From assembly GCA_025210735.1 (NCBI GenBank), contig JAOARD010000032.1:33718-97717 (forward strand): DNA of 64,000 bases, read 5' to 3'. Shown piece after piece: positions 35,336-45,234 of this stretch; position 1 is the stretch's first letter; every line of letters starts with the position of its first letter. This DNA comes from Bacteroidales bacterium. Lineage in GTDB: Bacteria; Bacteroidota; Bacteroidia; Bacteroidales; UBA6680. Below the pieces are notes generated by a model. It did not search any database. It saw only the letters and a list, made by a program, of their open reading frames with translations, and was not told the origin of the DNA. A program made the translations under genes and the position numbers.

Positions 35336-36601
35336 TTACTGATGAGCATTCATTGCGAGACTTCTAAGAAAACCAAAGTATTCGCCAAGTACTCCGTAAT
35401 CGCTTGAATAACCAAGACGCACAACAATAACGTTATTGTCTTTATCTACATGCATCATCTGTTTCATTATACCAACTGCCTGAAAGTTGTTCTCCGGAAT
35501 ACTGATACCCCATTTTTCCTCTTTCCATCTTTTATATACGCTAAAAGTCTTAAAGCCTTTCTGTTTTGCATAGTTTACAGCACTTATCGAGTCCGGTTTG
35601 TAAATATATCCTGTACTATCAGAATATGTTTTATATCCGTTATACCATTGGTATTTATACCAATCGTTTTCAGGATACGATTCTGTACACCTTTTTACCC
35701 AATCTTCTGATAGAATCTGTTTGCCGTTAAATTTTCCGTTATTCAGGTACAGACGTCCAATTTTAGCAATATCTATAGCTGCTGCATTAAGCCCTCCATA
35801 AGCTTTAGCTACGCCTTTACGTTTACTGTCGACACTTATAGATGCGTTGTGTTCCATACCAAGAGGTTTCCACAGATTCTGCTCAAGATATTTGGCATAC
35901 GATGTTTTTGTTGCACGCTCTAACACTATACCAAGTACAGCTGTAGATATACTCTGGTACTCATGTACGGTACCAGGTTCGTGTTCAAATCTCATGCTCT
36001 TTACAACACCCAATATATTTGTACCGTAATGCAGTTTTGCTATTTTGGCAAATGGCGACATTCTGTTTTCGTTAAACTTAAATCCGGTTCGCATATTCAG
36101 AAGATGCTCTATTGTAAGTTTGCTGAAGTTCGAATCGCGTTTTTTAAGCTCAGGAATATACTTTGTTACAGTATCGTGTACGCTTGTAATATATCCCTGA
36201 TCAATAGCTATTCCTATAAGCGTTGATGTTACAGACTTTGTCATAGAGAATATTGTAGATACATCACCGCGTTTATGCCCTCTGTAGTAATTTTCAAAAA
36301 GTACAGTATCGTTTTTAATTATTACAAGTGCAATTGTAGAGGAGCGTTTCATTAAACTGTCCAGTGATATCTTTACAGAATCTTTTCTTAGAGTGATATT
36401 GGGGTTGTAAACCATATCAGATTCAGCTCTGTGAAAGTGAAATTTATTATCACCACACTTTATTGTATCGTTATGGAATATTTTATGATCGTCGATATCT
36501 GCATCCCAATATCTTATACCACGGCACAGGGTGCAAGAGGCAAAGGTTATTGCTGCAATTGATATAAGTATAACTTTTGCTATAATTCTATCTCTATTCA
36601 T
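35336..36601 (-). CDS. Beta-lactamase-fold serine hydrolase lipoprotein, copy 1
   Basis: The 421 residues start with a lipoprotein signal (ITFASCTLC). The class C/esterase-type domain has the nucleophile Ser119 in FSMTKSVTSTLIG (SxxK), the tyrosine motif HEYQSISTAVLG (YxS) and a third region VVRLGYSSDYG in place of KTG. Such proteins are usually esterases or peptidases acting on D-amino acid or ester substrates, not true beta-lactamases. It is a close paralogue of the gene at 36636-37904 and starts 34 bp downstream of it. Confidence 0.9.
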   Translation of the reverse strand: MNRDRIIAKVILISIAAITFASCTLCRGIRYWDADIDDHKIFHNDTIKCGDNKFHFHRAESDMVYNPNITLRKDSVKISLDSLMKRSSTIALVIIKNDTVLFENYYRGHKRGDVSTIFSMTKSVTSTLIGIAIDQGYITSVHDTVTKYIPELKKRDSNFSKLTIEHLLNMRTGFKFNENRMSPFAKIAKLHYGTNILGVVKSMRFEHEPGTVHEYQSISTAVLGIVLERATKTSYAKYLEQNLWKPLGMEHNASISVDSKRKGVAKAYGGLNAAAIDIAKIGRLYLNNGKFNGKQILSEDWVKRCTESYPENDWYKYQWYNGYKTYSDSTGYIYKPDSISAVNYAKQKGFKTFSVYKRWKEEKWGISIPENNFQAVGIMKQMMHVDKDNNVIVVRLGYSSDYGVLGEYFGFLRSLAMNAHQ

Positions 36602-36635
36602 TTATTAATGTATTTAAGTATCTGTTTTAAAAGTG

Positions 36636-37904
36636 TTAATCAATCTTTTTTGCTAAGTTGTCTAGCAGGTTAATGTAGTTTCCAACTATTTTACTATCAG
36701 AAGAGGCTCCAAGGCGTACAATAATTACATTGTTGTTTTTGTCTACATGCATAACTTGTTTCATTATACCAATTGCCTGAAAACTATTCTCGGGTACAAT
36801 TATTCCCCATTTATTATTTCCCCAGTATTTAAAAACACTATATGCTTTAAACTTATTACTGTTTGCGTAGTTTACAGCACTTATAGAGTCTTGTTTAAAT
36901 ACATATCCTGTACTATCTTTATATAAACCGGCACCATTATACCATTGGTAACTATACCAGTTGTTATCAGGATTAGGTTCAGTACATTTCTTTACCCAAT
37001 TTTCAGGTAGTATCTGTTTCCCGTTCCATTTACCCTTGTTAAGGTATAGTCGTCCTATCTTTGCCAGATCAATTGCAGATGCATTTAATCCGCCATAAGC
37101 TTTTGATACTCTATTACGTTTACTATCCATATTAACAGAAGCATCGTATTCCATACCAAGAGGTTTCCACAGATTCTGCTCAAGATATTTGGCAAATGAT
37201 GTTTTTGTAGCTCGCTCTAACACTATACCAAGTATTGTTGTTGATATACTAAGATATTCATGTACTGTACCCGGTTCGTGTTCAAACTTCATGTTTTTTA
37301 CCAATCCCATAATATTTGAGCCGTAATGCAGTCTTGTAATCTTTGTTAGTGGAATCTTAACATTTTCATTAAATTTTAAGCCTGAGCGCATGTTTAACAG
37401 ATGTTCTATTGTAAGTTTACTGAAGTTAGGATCACGATTCTTTAACTCTGGAATGTATTTAGTTACAGTATCGTGTACGCTGGTAATGTATCCCTGATCA
37501 ATAGCAATACCTATAAGTGTTGATGTTACAGATTTTGTCATAGAGAATGTTGTTGATACATCGTTACGTGAATGACCATTATAGTATTTTTCAAACAGTA
37601 TTGTATCGTTCTTAATAATTACAAATGCAACTGTTGATGTTTGTTTCAACATACTATCTAGAGTAATCTTTATCTTCTTTGATTTTTTTGTGACAGTAAT
37701 TCTTGGATTGAATGCCATATCTGATCCAGCTTTGTGGAAGTGGAATTTATTATCGCTACATCTTACAGTATCTTTGTAAAATATTTTATGATCGTCGATA
37801 TCTGGTCCCCAATATATCATACTTCTGCTCAGAGAGCATGATGCAAATGTTGCTAATACAGTTAATATTAGTAGAATTTTTGTTGTTTGCTGGTGTCGTT
37901 TCAT
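36636..37904 (-). CDS. Beta-lactamase-fold serine hydrolase lipoprotein, copy 2
   Basis: The 422 residues have a lipoprotein signal (LATFASCSLS) and the same domain order as its neighbour: Ser121 in FSMTKSVTSTLIG, HEYLSISTTILG and VRLGASSDSK. Long stretches are identical or conservative to copy 1 (DQGYITSVHDTVTKYIPELK), so the pair comes from a fairly recent tandem duplication. The copies differ most in the N-terminal linker and the last 80 residues. It is 13 bp downstream of the peptidase E-like gene, so all three may be co-transcribed. Confidence 0.9.
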   Translation of the reverse strand: MKRHQQTTKILLILTVLATFASCSLSRSMIYWGPDIDDHKIFYKDTVRCSDNKFHFHKAGSDMAFNPRITVTKKSKKIKITLDSMLKQTSTVAFVIIKNDTILFEKYYNGHSRNDVSTTFSMTKSVTSTLIGIAIDQGYITSVHDTVTKYIPELKNRDPNFSKLTIEHLLNMRSGLKFNENVKIPLTKITRLHYGSNIMGLVKNMKFEHEPGTVHEYLSISTTILGIVLERATKTSFAKYLEQNLWKPLGMEYDASVNMDSKRNRVSKAYGGLNASAIDLAKIGRLYLNKGKWNGKQILPENWVKKCTEPNPDNNWYSYQWYNGAGLYKDSTGYVFKQDSISAVNYANSNKFKAYSVFKYWGNNKWGIIVPENSFQAIGIMKQVMHVDKNNNVIIVRLGASSDSKIVGNYINLLDNLAKKID

Positions 37905-37917
37905 TCTAATATGATTT

Positions 37918-39147
37918 TTAATTTGTTGTTAGTTTATTCTGTGCCTTTTTTATTATCAGTTTAGCTTTCTCACGGAATGTAATTTCAGCTTCTAACAGTG
38001 TATCTCCGCCTATATCTTCTCCTGCAGATTTCCATTTACCATTCTCATTATAGAAGTACCATATGCTATAGTAACCTTTATGAGGATTGTTAATTACGGC
38101 ACTAAACTGATTTTTGTAGATAAGTATTTTATTTATAGATATATTGTATCGCTGCTCTTTATCAATAATGCTAACCTCTTTATCGGACATATCCTTTAGT
38201 TTAGCTTTTAGATACGAACATGTAATGCCTTTATATTTTGATTGATATCCTTCGGCAAATATATAGTTAAGATAAACGAATGAGTTTAACGGACTATCAA
38301 GTTTGTCTGTTACTTTATAATCCTTAACAGGTTTATATATATCAATTGCTTTATACTCTGTTGTTTTAAGAGCATTCTTCTTAACAAGAATTGTAGATTT
38401 TAACTTTGTTGTATTTATTTTATTACCCTTCTTGCTAATGTAATATGAGTTATTAATATCGTTAAGGCTTACTGATTCAATAAATTTGCCATTTCTGAAT
38501 AGTATACCTGATCTGTCGTCAGATGCATATCCGGGGTTAATATTACCGCTTATTATCTCTTTATGATATAGCTCTTTCCTCTCTTTTTGCGAGTAGTGAG
38601 GGCAGTTACTATATGGCAGAAATGATAAACCTTTTACTATACTAAGATCTACAGGACGTGAGTCGCTTATACCTGTCTGAAACCAGCATATTGATCCTGC
38701 ACTTCCTCCAGCCAGAACAATACCTCTGTTAAGAGCTTTATTTAATACTGTATCTATTCCCTGAGATTTCCATATGCCAAGCATGTTAAGTGTATTTCCG
38801 CCTCCAACAATTATGGCATCCATACTTAACAGTATATCCTCAAACGATTTGTTGTTTTTATTTGCCGATACCCAAACCTTTAATATATGAGACTCTATGT
38901 TAAGCTTTTTACAGAAGTAGTTCCAGAGTTTAATGTTATCTGCATTATCACCACTTGCAGTTGGCAGATAACACACTCTTGGGTTCTCCTTTTTTGTGAG
39001 ATCAATAACATATTGTGTAAACTTTAAATTGATATCGCTACCAAATACAAATACCGTTTTGTCAGTTGTAGCTGTTGTTTTACTATCTTGAGATATTGCG
39101 AAGTTGTATACTGAAGCAATCAGTATTAGCAGAATAATTTTTTTCAT
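37918..39147 (-). CDS. Peptidase E/cyanophycinase-like (S51) exported protein
   Basis: From the ATG at 39147 the protein has 409 residues and a signal peptide (IILLILIASVYNFAISQ); the 17 residues before it fall in the leader element and are not used. The S51-type domain includes VFVFGSDI, VCYLPTASGDN, DAIIVGGGNTLNMLGIWKSQGID, GIVLAGGSAGSICWF (nucleophile Ser in GSAGS) and CPHYS plus DDRSGILF. The family cleaves aspartyl or beta-aspartyl bonds. A C-terminal ~150-residue extension with an NTF2-like feel (KGYYSIWYFYNENGKWKSAGE) is added. Confidence 0.85.
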   Translation of the reverse strand: MKKIILLILIASVYNFAISQDSKTTATTDKTVFVFGSDINLKFTQYVIDLTKKENPRVCYLPTASGDNADNIKLWNYFCKKLNIESHILKVWVSANKNNKSFEDILLSMDAIIVGGGNTLNMLGIWKSQGIDTVLNKALNRGIVLAGGSAGSICWFQTGISDSRPVDLSIVKGLSFLPYSNCPHYSQKERKELYHKEIISGNINPGYASDDRSGILFRNGKFIESVSLNDINNSYYISKKGNKINTTKLKSTILVKKNALKTTEYKAIDIYKPVKDYKVTDKLDSPLNSFVYLNYIFAEGYQSKYKGITCSYLKAKLKDMSDKEVSIIDKEQRYNISINKILIYKNQFSAVINNPHKGYYSIWYFYNENGKWKSAGEDIGGDTLLEAEITFREKAKLIIKKAQNKLTTN

Positions 39148-39151
39148 CTGT

Positions 39152-39236
39152 TTATAATTGTTTTTCATTTGCCAGATGGAACTCGCATTTATAATCATCG
39201 TCGTGTGTGAATGATCATTCTCATGCTTCGTTTCAT
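39152..39236 (-). repeat. Leader element before the peptidase E-like gene
   Basis: On the minus strand ATGAAACGAAGCATGAGAAT begins the element and TTATAAACAG leads into the ATG at 39147. The mini-ORF core (DDYKCEFHLANEKQL) ends 4 nt before the start, but the upstream ATG is out of frame with it because of a short deletion in the CACACG run. It is a degenerate copy. Confidence 0.7.
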
Positions 39237-39266
39237 ATGTCTAAATTTGTTTAATACGGGATATAA

Positions 39267-39288
39267 GAGGGGCATTAGACTGCCCCTC
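39267..39288 (-). terminator. Terminator of the export operon
   Basis: GAGGGGCA (39267-39274) pairs with TGCCCCTC (39281-39288) over a 6-nt loop, with one more A-T pair outside. On the minus strand TTATATCCCG follows. It lies between the last permease gene and the leader of the next gene. Confidence 0.7.
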
Positions 39289-39334
39289 TCAATCTTTGAA
39301 CATTACTTTGGGATTATATAAACATATTTGATGT

Positions 39335-41689
39335 TTATTCGTATTTAAGAATCTCTACAGGATTCTGTTTAGCAGCACGGTAGGTTTGTATCCATACTGT
39401 GGCTGAAGCAACTATAGCAACAGCAATACCTGAAAATACAAATATCCACCAGCTCATATCTGTTTTATATGCAAATCTTTGCAGCCATTTGTTAAGTAGA
39501 TATATCGCTATAGGTGTTGCTATGATAAAGCTTAACAGTATCCATCGCAGATAGGTTTTGTTAAGCATAAATATTATCTCAATAACAGTGGCTCCGTTTA
39601 CTTTTCTTATACCTATCTCTTTTGATTTATACTTCAGCATAAATAGCGATAGAGCAAACAGTCCCAAAAGCGATAGCATGATTGAGATACTGCCACCATA
39701 TATAACAAGCTGCTTTGTTCTGCTCTCTAATCTATAACGTCTACCAAAAGAGTCACCAAGTATATATGGTTTATTATCCCATGCACTATCAAATTCTTTT
39801 ACAACATCCTGAGCAAACTTAAGAATTGCTTTATCAGGGTTTTTGTGTGTTCTTAATAGTATAAAGCTAGGATTTGGATTGTAATATGTAAACATAATAG
39901 GTTCAATTACATTACGTAACGACCAGTAGTGGTAATCTTTAGCAATACCAATTATTTTTAACTTATTACCATTCATTGATAATGTTTTTCCAACAAGATC
40001 TTTGTCTCCTAATGCGCGTGCAGCAGTTTCATTAATTATCACTGCATCCTCCAGAACATTAGCCTGATCTTTAAACTCTTTTCCCTCTATTAGCTCTATG
40101 CCTAATGTGCTAAAGTATCCTGCATGTACACGTTTCTCATTTATTGATATATCATTGGCCTCACCTTTATGAGCAAGGTGAACTCCCTGACCGGATGTAC
40201 CACCTGTAGGACTATGAACGCAACTTGATACTTCAGCAATGTTAGGATTGTTCATAAACTCCTGAAAAATAGCATCCTTATTGTCGCTGATTGTTTTGTT
40301 TAATCTTGATATAACAACAACTTTATCAGGCTCGTATCCAAGATCGTAATCTTTAAGATAGTTTATCTGCTTTATTATAACCAATACAGATATAATTGTA
40401 AGTATAGATATAACAAATTGAAATACTACAAGCGATCCGGTAAAACGTGTCTTTCCTGATTTTGTGGTTTGCCCGCGCATAGTACTTGACAGTGGCTGCT
40501 TCATCATTATCAGAGCAGGGTAGAGGCCAGAGATAAGTGCTGTACCTATAACAACTACAATAAACCAAACTCCGGGGCTGCTCATAAAAGAGAACTCAAG
40601 TTTACGACCAAATAGAGCGTTTACTTCTGGTAATAATAAATGTGTTAGAATAACAGATAGTGTTGCAGATATAAATGTTAGTAAACCTGAGGTGGTAATT
40701 AACTTGTATAACATATCTCTCTTTTCGGCACCAAGTATTTTGTGCATACTAAACTCTCTGATACGTGTTTTATAGTGTGCTGTAAATAGGTTTATATAGT
40801 TTATTATAGCAATTACAAGTATCAGGAACGCTATTGCAGAGTATAGGTAAACGCTGTTTATATTGCCCTGTGCACCAAGTCTGGTATTGTAATCCGATTT
40901 AAGATATACGTCGGTAAGTTTCTGTACCTCAGAATCGCATTCAGCACCATATTTAGAGAATAGTTCGGTATTAATCTTTATATTTTGTTCGTTACATTTA
41001 TTAATTACCGATTCTACATTACATCCCTCTCTGAAGAGCATATATATTACATATTCAAGTCCGCCATTCTTATACTCTTTCATCCACTCATGCGATGAGG
41101 CTATAATATTGAATGTATAATGACTCTTCATTGGAATATCTTTTACTACAGCTTTTACCGTATATATCTGATCCTGTTCGTATCTGAAACTTTTACCTAT
41201 AGGATTTTCATCGCCATAGAACATCCTGGCAGTTGTTTCGTCAATTATAGCACAGTTTGATTCAATAAGAGCAGTAGATAGATCACCGGCTATAGTCTCG
41301 TATGTAAATATGTCTGTTATCTCAGGGTCGGCATACAACATCTTTCTGTTAGTAAAACGTGTTTCCCCAACATATAAATTGCCATATCCTTCAAGATATA
41401 TTTTTGCTACCTTCTCAACCTCCGGAACATTAGCATCAATTGCTCCTTTTGCTTCGGCTCTGTTTATACCTGTTTTTGTATATTCAGTGTCGGTTTTAAT
41501 AATAGAGTTAAGCTTATATATTCTGTCGGCATTTTTATTGAAAGTGTCGTATCCTGTTTCTCTGTTAACATATATGAACAGTATTAGCGATGCACATAGT
41601 CCTGCTGCCAGTCCAAGAATATTTATAGAGGTAAGAAACGTATGCTTCTTAACCTCTCTGAATGATATTTTTAAGTACTTTAAGATCAT
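39335..41689 (-). CDS. MacB/FtsX-type ABC transporter permease
   Basis: The 784 residues form a double-length FtsX permease: TM1 near the N-terminus (FLTSINILGLAAGLCASLILFIYV), a large periplasmic MacB_PCD domain, three helices around residues 280-410, a second periplasmic domain, and three final helices ending WIQTYRAAKQNPVEILKYE. The KEIGIRKVNGAT motif before the last helices is typical. It is the last gene of the TolC-HlyD-ATPase operon and a paralogue of the permease at 42853-45219. Such pairs move lipoproteins, peptides or lipid-like molecules out of the periplasm. Confidence 0.93.
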   Translation of the reverse strand: MILKYLKISFREVKKHTFLTSINILGLAAGLCASLILFIYVNRETGYDTFNKNADRIYKLNSIIKTDTEYTKTGINRAEAKGAIDANVPEVEKVAKIYLEGYGNLYVGETRFTNRKMLYADPEITDIFTYETIAGDLSTALIESNCAIIDETTARMFYGDENPIGKSFRYEQDQIYTVKAVVKDIPMKSHYTFNIIASSHEWMKEYKNGGLEYVIYMLFREGCNVESVINKCNEQNIKINTELFSKYGAECDSEVQKLTDVYLKSDYNTRLGAQGNINSVYLYSAIAFLILVIAIINYINLFTAHYKTRIREFSMHKILGAEKRDMLYKLITTSGLLTFISATLSVILTHLLLPEVNALFGRKLEFSFMSSPGVWFIVVVIGTALISGLYPALIMMKQPLSSTMRGQTTKSGKTRFTGSLVVFQFVISILTIISVLVIIKQINYLKDYDLGYEPDKVVVISRLNKTISDNKDAIFQEFMNNPNIAEVSSCVHSPTGGTSGQGVHLAHKGEANDISINEKRVHAGYFSTLGIELIEGKEFKDQANVLEDAVIINETAARALGDKDLVGKTLSMNGNKLKIIGIAKDYHYWSLRNVIEPIMFTYYNPNPSFILLRTHKNPDKAILKFAQDVVKEFDSAWDNKPYILGDSFGRRYRLESRTKQLVIYGGSISIMLSLLGLFALSLFMLKYKSKEIGIRKVNGATVIEIIFMLNKTYLRWILLSFIIATPIAIYLLNKWLQRFAYKTDMSWWIFVFSGIAVAIVASATVWIQTYRAAKQNPVEILKYE

Positions 41690-41705
41690 AGTTTGAACGT
41701 TTAAG

Positions 41706-42833
41706 TTACTCTACAGTAAAAAACTGATCAGGATTGTTTGTTACATATAACGCGGTAGCGTTATAGCTCTTACCTGCTTTTGATCTCTTAACCTCTGGTT
41801 TTTGGTTTAAACCATCAAGAGGTAGTAGCTGAATATAATCTACTTTCTTATTAGGTTCATATGACTCTGTATTATAGGTTGAGAATGCAGGGGTCTCTAA
41901 TCTGTAAAGATTCTTTGCCATGTAATTATCAAGATACCCCTCTTTTGTCTGTTTCTGTTTGTGGTTCCAGTTAGCATCCGGATTAAGTATCAGAGGTTTG
42001 TTGTTTATCAATCGCTCTCTAACCTCAAACAGACCTAACATAACACCATTCTCATCAGTTACATATGCCTCAAAAGTAGGATCAAGCCATATCCACTTGT
42101 TAAGTTGCGTAGAGTATACCATGTTTATTACATGGCAATCATTAAACTTAAGAGGTTTAGGCATACATGTAATAGCTCTTGATTTGTAACCCATTGACAG
42201 GTAACACTCATTAAGTATAGTAGCTAACATACGGCAGTTAACACCTCTGTTCTCAGCTTTACATACTTTTATCAGGTCAGAAGCATTCTTAAGCTTCGGG
42301 TTATTACTGCCACCATCATGTCTTACAGTATTGTGTACCCAGCGCATAATTTTTATCATCTTAGATATCTCATCACCGGTTCCTGCAACAGAGTCAAGAT
42401 TATACTCTTTACGAAGTTTTTTAAGATCTTCGTTCTCAATTGAGAGGTATTTGAACTCAGGGATCTCTCTTTTTTGAGTGTAGTCATACTCCTTTGCATT
42501 TTGTAGAGTAATAATATATGGCTCTTTATATTCTATGCGTGTAATAGCATCTTTACCATCATACTTTATAATGAAATCGAACTTTGTATCTTTCTCAACT
42601 TTAACACTAATAGAATCTATATCTGTATAGAATGTAACAGTGTGACCACTACCCATTGTGTGATATACATCCGGATTAATTTTTGCATTAATTGTCCATG
42701 CATTTTTATTCAGGTTATCACCATCTTTAATATCAACAAGTTCTGAGTTTGCTTTAATTACAGGCATGGAGTCCTGCTTTTGTGCAGAACATCCAAATAT
42801 TAATATCGAAATTGCTATTATAAGGTATCTCAT
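41706..42833 (-). CDS. Transglutaminase-like lipoprotein
   Basis: From the ATG at 42833 the protein has 375 residues and starts with a lipobox signal (IIAISILIFGCSAQ). An upstream ATG at 42860 adds nine residues and overlaps the permease stop by 8 nt; either start is possible. The C-terminal region holds a transglutaminase-like triad: NRGVNCRMLATILNECY (Cys), DCHVINMVYS (His) and WIWLDPTFEAYV (Asp). The family cleaves or cross-links amide bonds. Its place between two FtsX permeases suggests work on the exported substrate at the periplasmic face. That is an inference. Confidence 0.85.
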   Translation of the reverse strand: MRYLIIAISILIFGCSAQKQDSMPVIKANSELVDIKDGDNLNKNAWTINAKINPDVYHTMGSGHTVTFYTDIDSISVKVEKDTKFDFIIKYDGKDAITRIEYKEPYIITLQNAKEYDYTQKREIPEFKYLSIENEDLKKLRKEYNLDSVAGTGDEISKMIKIMRWVHNTVRHDGGSNNPKLKNASDLIKVCKAENRGVNCRMLATILNECYLSMGYKSRAITCMPKPLKFNDCHVINMVYSTQLNKWIWLDPTFEAYVTDENGVMLGLFEVRERLINNKPLILNPDANWNHKQKQTKEGYLDNYMAKNLYRLETPAFSTYNTESYEPNKKVDYIQLLPLDGLNQKPEVKRSKAGKSYNATALYVTNNPDQFFTVE

Positions 42834-42852
42834 CTTTTTTGTATTTAATGTG

Positions 42853-45219
42853 TTATTCATATTTAAGGGCTTTTACCGGATTTTGTGTTGCAGCTTTTGC
42901 TGACTGTATACTTACTGTTAATACAGCAATAATCAGTGCTGATATTCCTGATATTGCGAACATCCACCACTCAATATCTGTTTTGTAGGCAAAGTTCTTA
43001 AGCCATTTTGACATTGTGAAATAAGCAATTGGGGCACCAATAAGTATTGATATCAGTACAAGCTGAACAAAAGATTTATTTAACATCAGAAGTATATCGG
43101 TTATAGTTGCGCCATTAACCTTTCTTACTCCAATCTCCTTTATTCTGCGTTCAGTTGCATAAACCGATAGTCCCAGAAGTCCTAAGCATGCAATTACTAT
43201 TGCCACTGATGCAAACAGACTAAAAAGATCAAATGTTTGCTGATCTGATCGGTACATCCATTTGGCAGCATCTTTAAAGAATCCGAAAGAGATAGGGATA
43301 TTACCGTTTATATCTCTCCACACTTTTCTTACATTAGCTATAACATCTTGTGGGTTATCTGATTCTATACGGAATATAATTACATTAGGATCTCTTGTTA
43401 AAGGAAGAAGTACCAATGGATCGATTGTATAGTGTAGCGAACTGAAGTGAAAATCTTTTACTACACCAACAATTGTTCCTCTTGTATTTGTACCACCAAA
43501 GAACTTACCAATAGGTTCATTCATTTTCATCTGCCTTATTGCTTCCTGATTTAATATTACCGGAAACTCTATTATATCCTTGTTTTCAAAATTGTATTCC
43601 CTCTGAGTAAATGATTCACCTTGTTCAATCTCTATTCCTAATGTTTTTATGTAATTATGATCTACATACATTTTATTTATCAGAACTTTAGCATCAGAAT
43701 CTTTTCCATCCCAGTCATATCCCCATGTGTTGTTTCCTCCCCAGAATGGTACTTTATCTGCAATTGTATATGATTTTATCTCAGGAATACTCATAAGCTT
43801 ATTGGCAATAGGTTTGTACCTTTTCTTAGTTTCCCCCGGAAGATTTATATATACAAGGTTTTCTCTTTTATACCCTATATCAGAGTTTATTATATAATTA
43901 AGCTGAGATTTTGTTATTATGGTACAGGTTATAAGGGCAATTGACAGTGAAAATTGTATTATTACCAAAATGTTTCTAAAGCTAAACTTGCGATTCCTTT
44001 TTGTTATAGTGTTAGATTTCAGCGCTCTCATTGTGTTAAACGATGACATGTAAAGAGCAGGATAGAATCCGGCAAGTATTGTAATAATTAAGCCTGTAAG
44101 AATAAATATGATAATAAATTTGAGGTTTATGGCCTCACTAAACATCAGTTGTTTGCCAGATATCTTGTTGAATAGAGGCATTGCAGTATAGGCAAGAGCC
44201 AGAGCTAATCCTAAGCATATTAATATCATTACAACTTTTTCAGTCAGAAGTTGGGTTATAATGTTTTTACGTTCGGCTCCGTTAACCTTTCTTACACCAA
44301 TCTCTGTCGATCTTTTCTCTGATCGTGCAGTAGTCAGATTTATAAAGTTTATTGCAGCAATAACCACAATTATAAAACCAATTGTTGTAAGCAGATATAT
44401 GTATTGTATCTGACCTGGTTTTCCGTTGTCGTAATACAATCTGTCGTTCTTAAATGGTTTTAATGATAGGTCAATTATCTCTGCACCATGTTCTTTATGA
44501 AGATCTCTTATCTTGTTATTCAGATCATCAGCATTGGTATTCTCTTTTAGTAATATAGCTGTATATGGCCAGTTGCTTCCCCATGATTCATCTGACATAT
44601 TGTACATTCTGAGCAGAACAGGTACAGGAAAAACAATATTAAAACGTACGTTTGATTTGTACTTCATGTCTTTTACAACAGCACCAACATAAAAACTACC
44701 AACACCTTCAATGTTTAGTGGTTTCCCAATAGCATCATCATCTCCAAAATATACCTTTGCTATTTTATCGGTGATAATTATATTATCATCTTTAGCAAGG
44801 CAGTTAATGTCTCCGGCAATTGCTTTAATACCAAATATTACCGGAAATTCTTTACTTGCTGCATATATAGATCTTTGAGTCAGGTTTTTGTCTTTATATG
44901 CTACCGGAAAATTTCCGTGTTCAGCATAATGACATGCACTTTTAACCTCCGGATAATCATTAACCATTGCATTTTTTAGCGCAAATGGGGTGCATTTTGT
45001 ATTCAATACATTTGTTTCAGAGTATTTCTGATTACTTATAACATGAAATATTCTGTCAAGGTTTTTGTTATGACTGTCATAACTAATCTCATTTGTTACC
45101 CACATAAATATTAATACAGCAACAGCAACACCAGACGATAATCCGAAAATATTCAGAGCCGAGAAAAATTTATTCTTTCTCAGGCTTCTGAATGCAAGTT
45201 TAAGATTTTGTAGTATCAT
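42853..45219 (-). CDS. MacB/FtsX-type ABC transporter permease (first copy)
   Basis: The 788 residues have the double FtsX layout: FSALNIFGLSSGVAVAVLIFMWV at the start, a MacB_PCD periplasmic domain, TEIGVRKVNGAERK and KEIGVRKVNGATITD before the two helix groups, and the end VSIQSAKAATQNPVKALKYE. It lies 15 bp downstream of the ATPase gene, its obvious partner. It shares its general plan with the second permease (39335-41689) but the sequences have diverged well beyond recent duplication. Confidence 0.94.
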   Translation of the reverse strand: MILQNLKLAFRSLRKNKFFSALNIFGLSSGVAVAVLIFMWVTNEISYDSHNKNLDRIFHVISNQKYSETNVLNTKCTPFALKNAMVNDYPEVKSACHYAEHGNFPVAYKDKNLTQRSIYAASKEFPVIFGIKAIAGDINCLAKDDNIIITDKIAKVYFGDDDAIGKPLNIEGVGSFYVGAVVKDMKYKSNVRFNIVFPVPVLLRMYNMSDESWGSNWPYTAILLKENTNADDLNNKIRDLHKEHGAEIIDLSLKPFKNDRLYYDNGKPGQIQYIYLLTTIGFIIVVIAAINFINLTTARSEKRSTEIGVRKVNGAERKNIITQLLTEKVVMILICLGLALALAYTAMPLFNKISGKQLMFSEAINLKFIIIFILTGLIITILAGFYPALYMSSFNTMRALKSNTITKRNRKFSFRNILVIIQFSLSIALITCTIITKSQLNYIINSDIGYKRENLVYINLPGETKKRYKPIANKLMSIPEIKSYTIADKVPFWGGNNTWGYDWDGKDSDAKVLINKMYVDHNYIKTLGIEIEQGESFTQREYNFENKDIIEFPVILNQEAIRQMKMNEPIGKFFGGTNTRGTIVGVVKDFHFSSLHYTIDPLVLLPLTRDPNVIIFRIESDNPQDVIANVRKVWRDINGNIPISFGFFKDAAKWMYRSDQQTFDLFSLFASVAIVIACLGLLGLSVYATERRIKEIGVRKVNGATITDILLMLNKSFVQLVLISILIGAPIAYFTMSKWLKNFAYKTDIEWWMFAISGISALIIAVLTVSIQSAKAATQNPVKALKYE

Positions 45220-45234
45220 ATTTACTCTTTTAGA

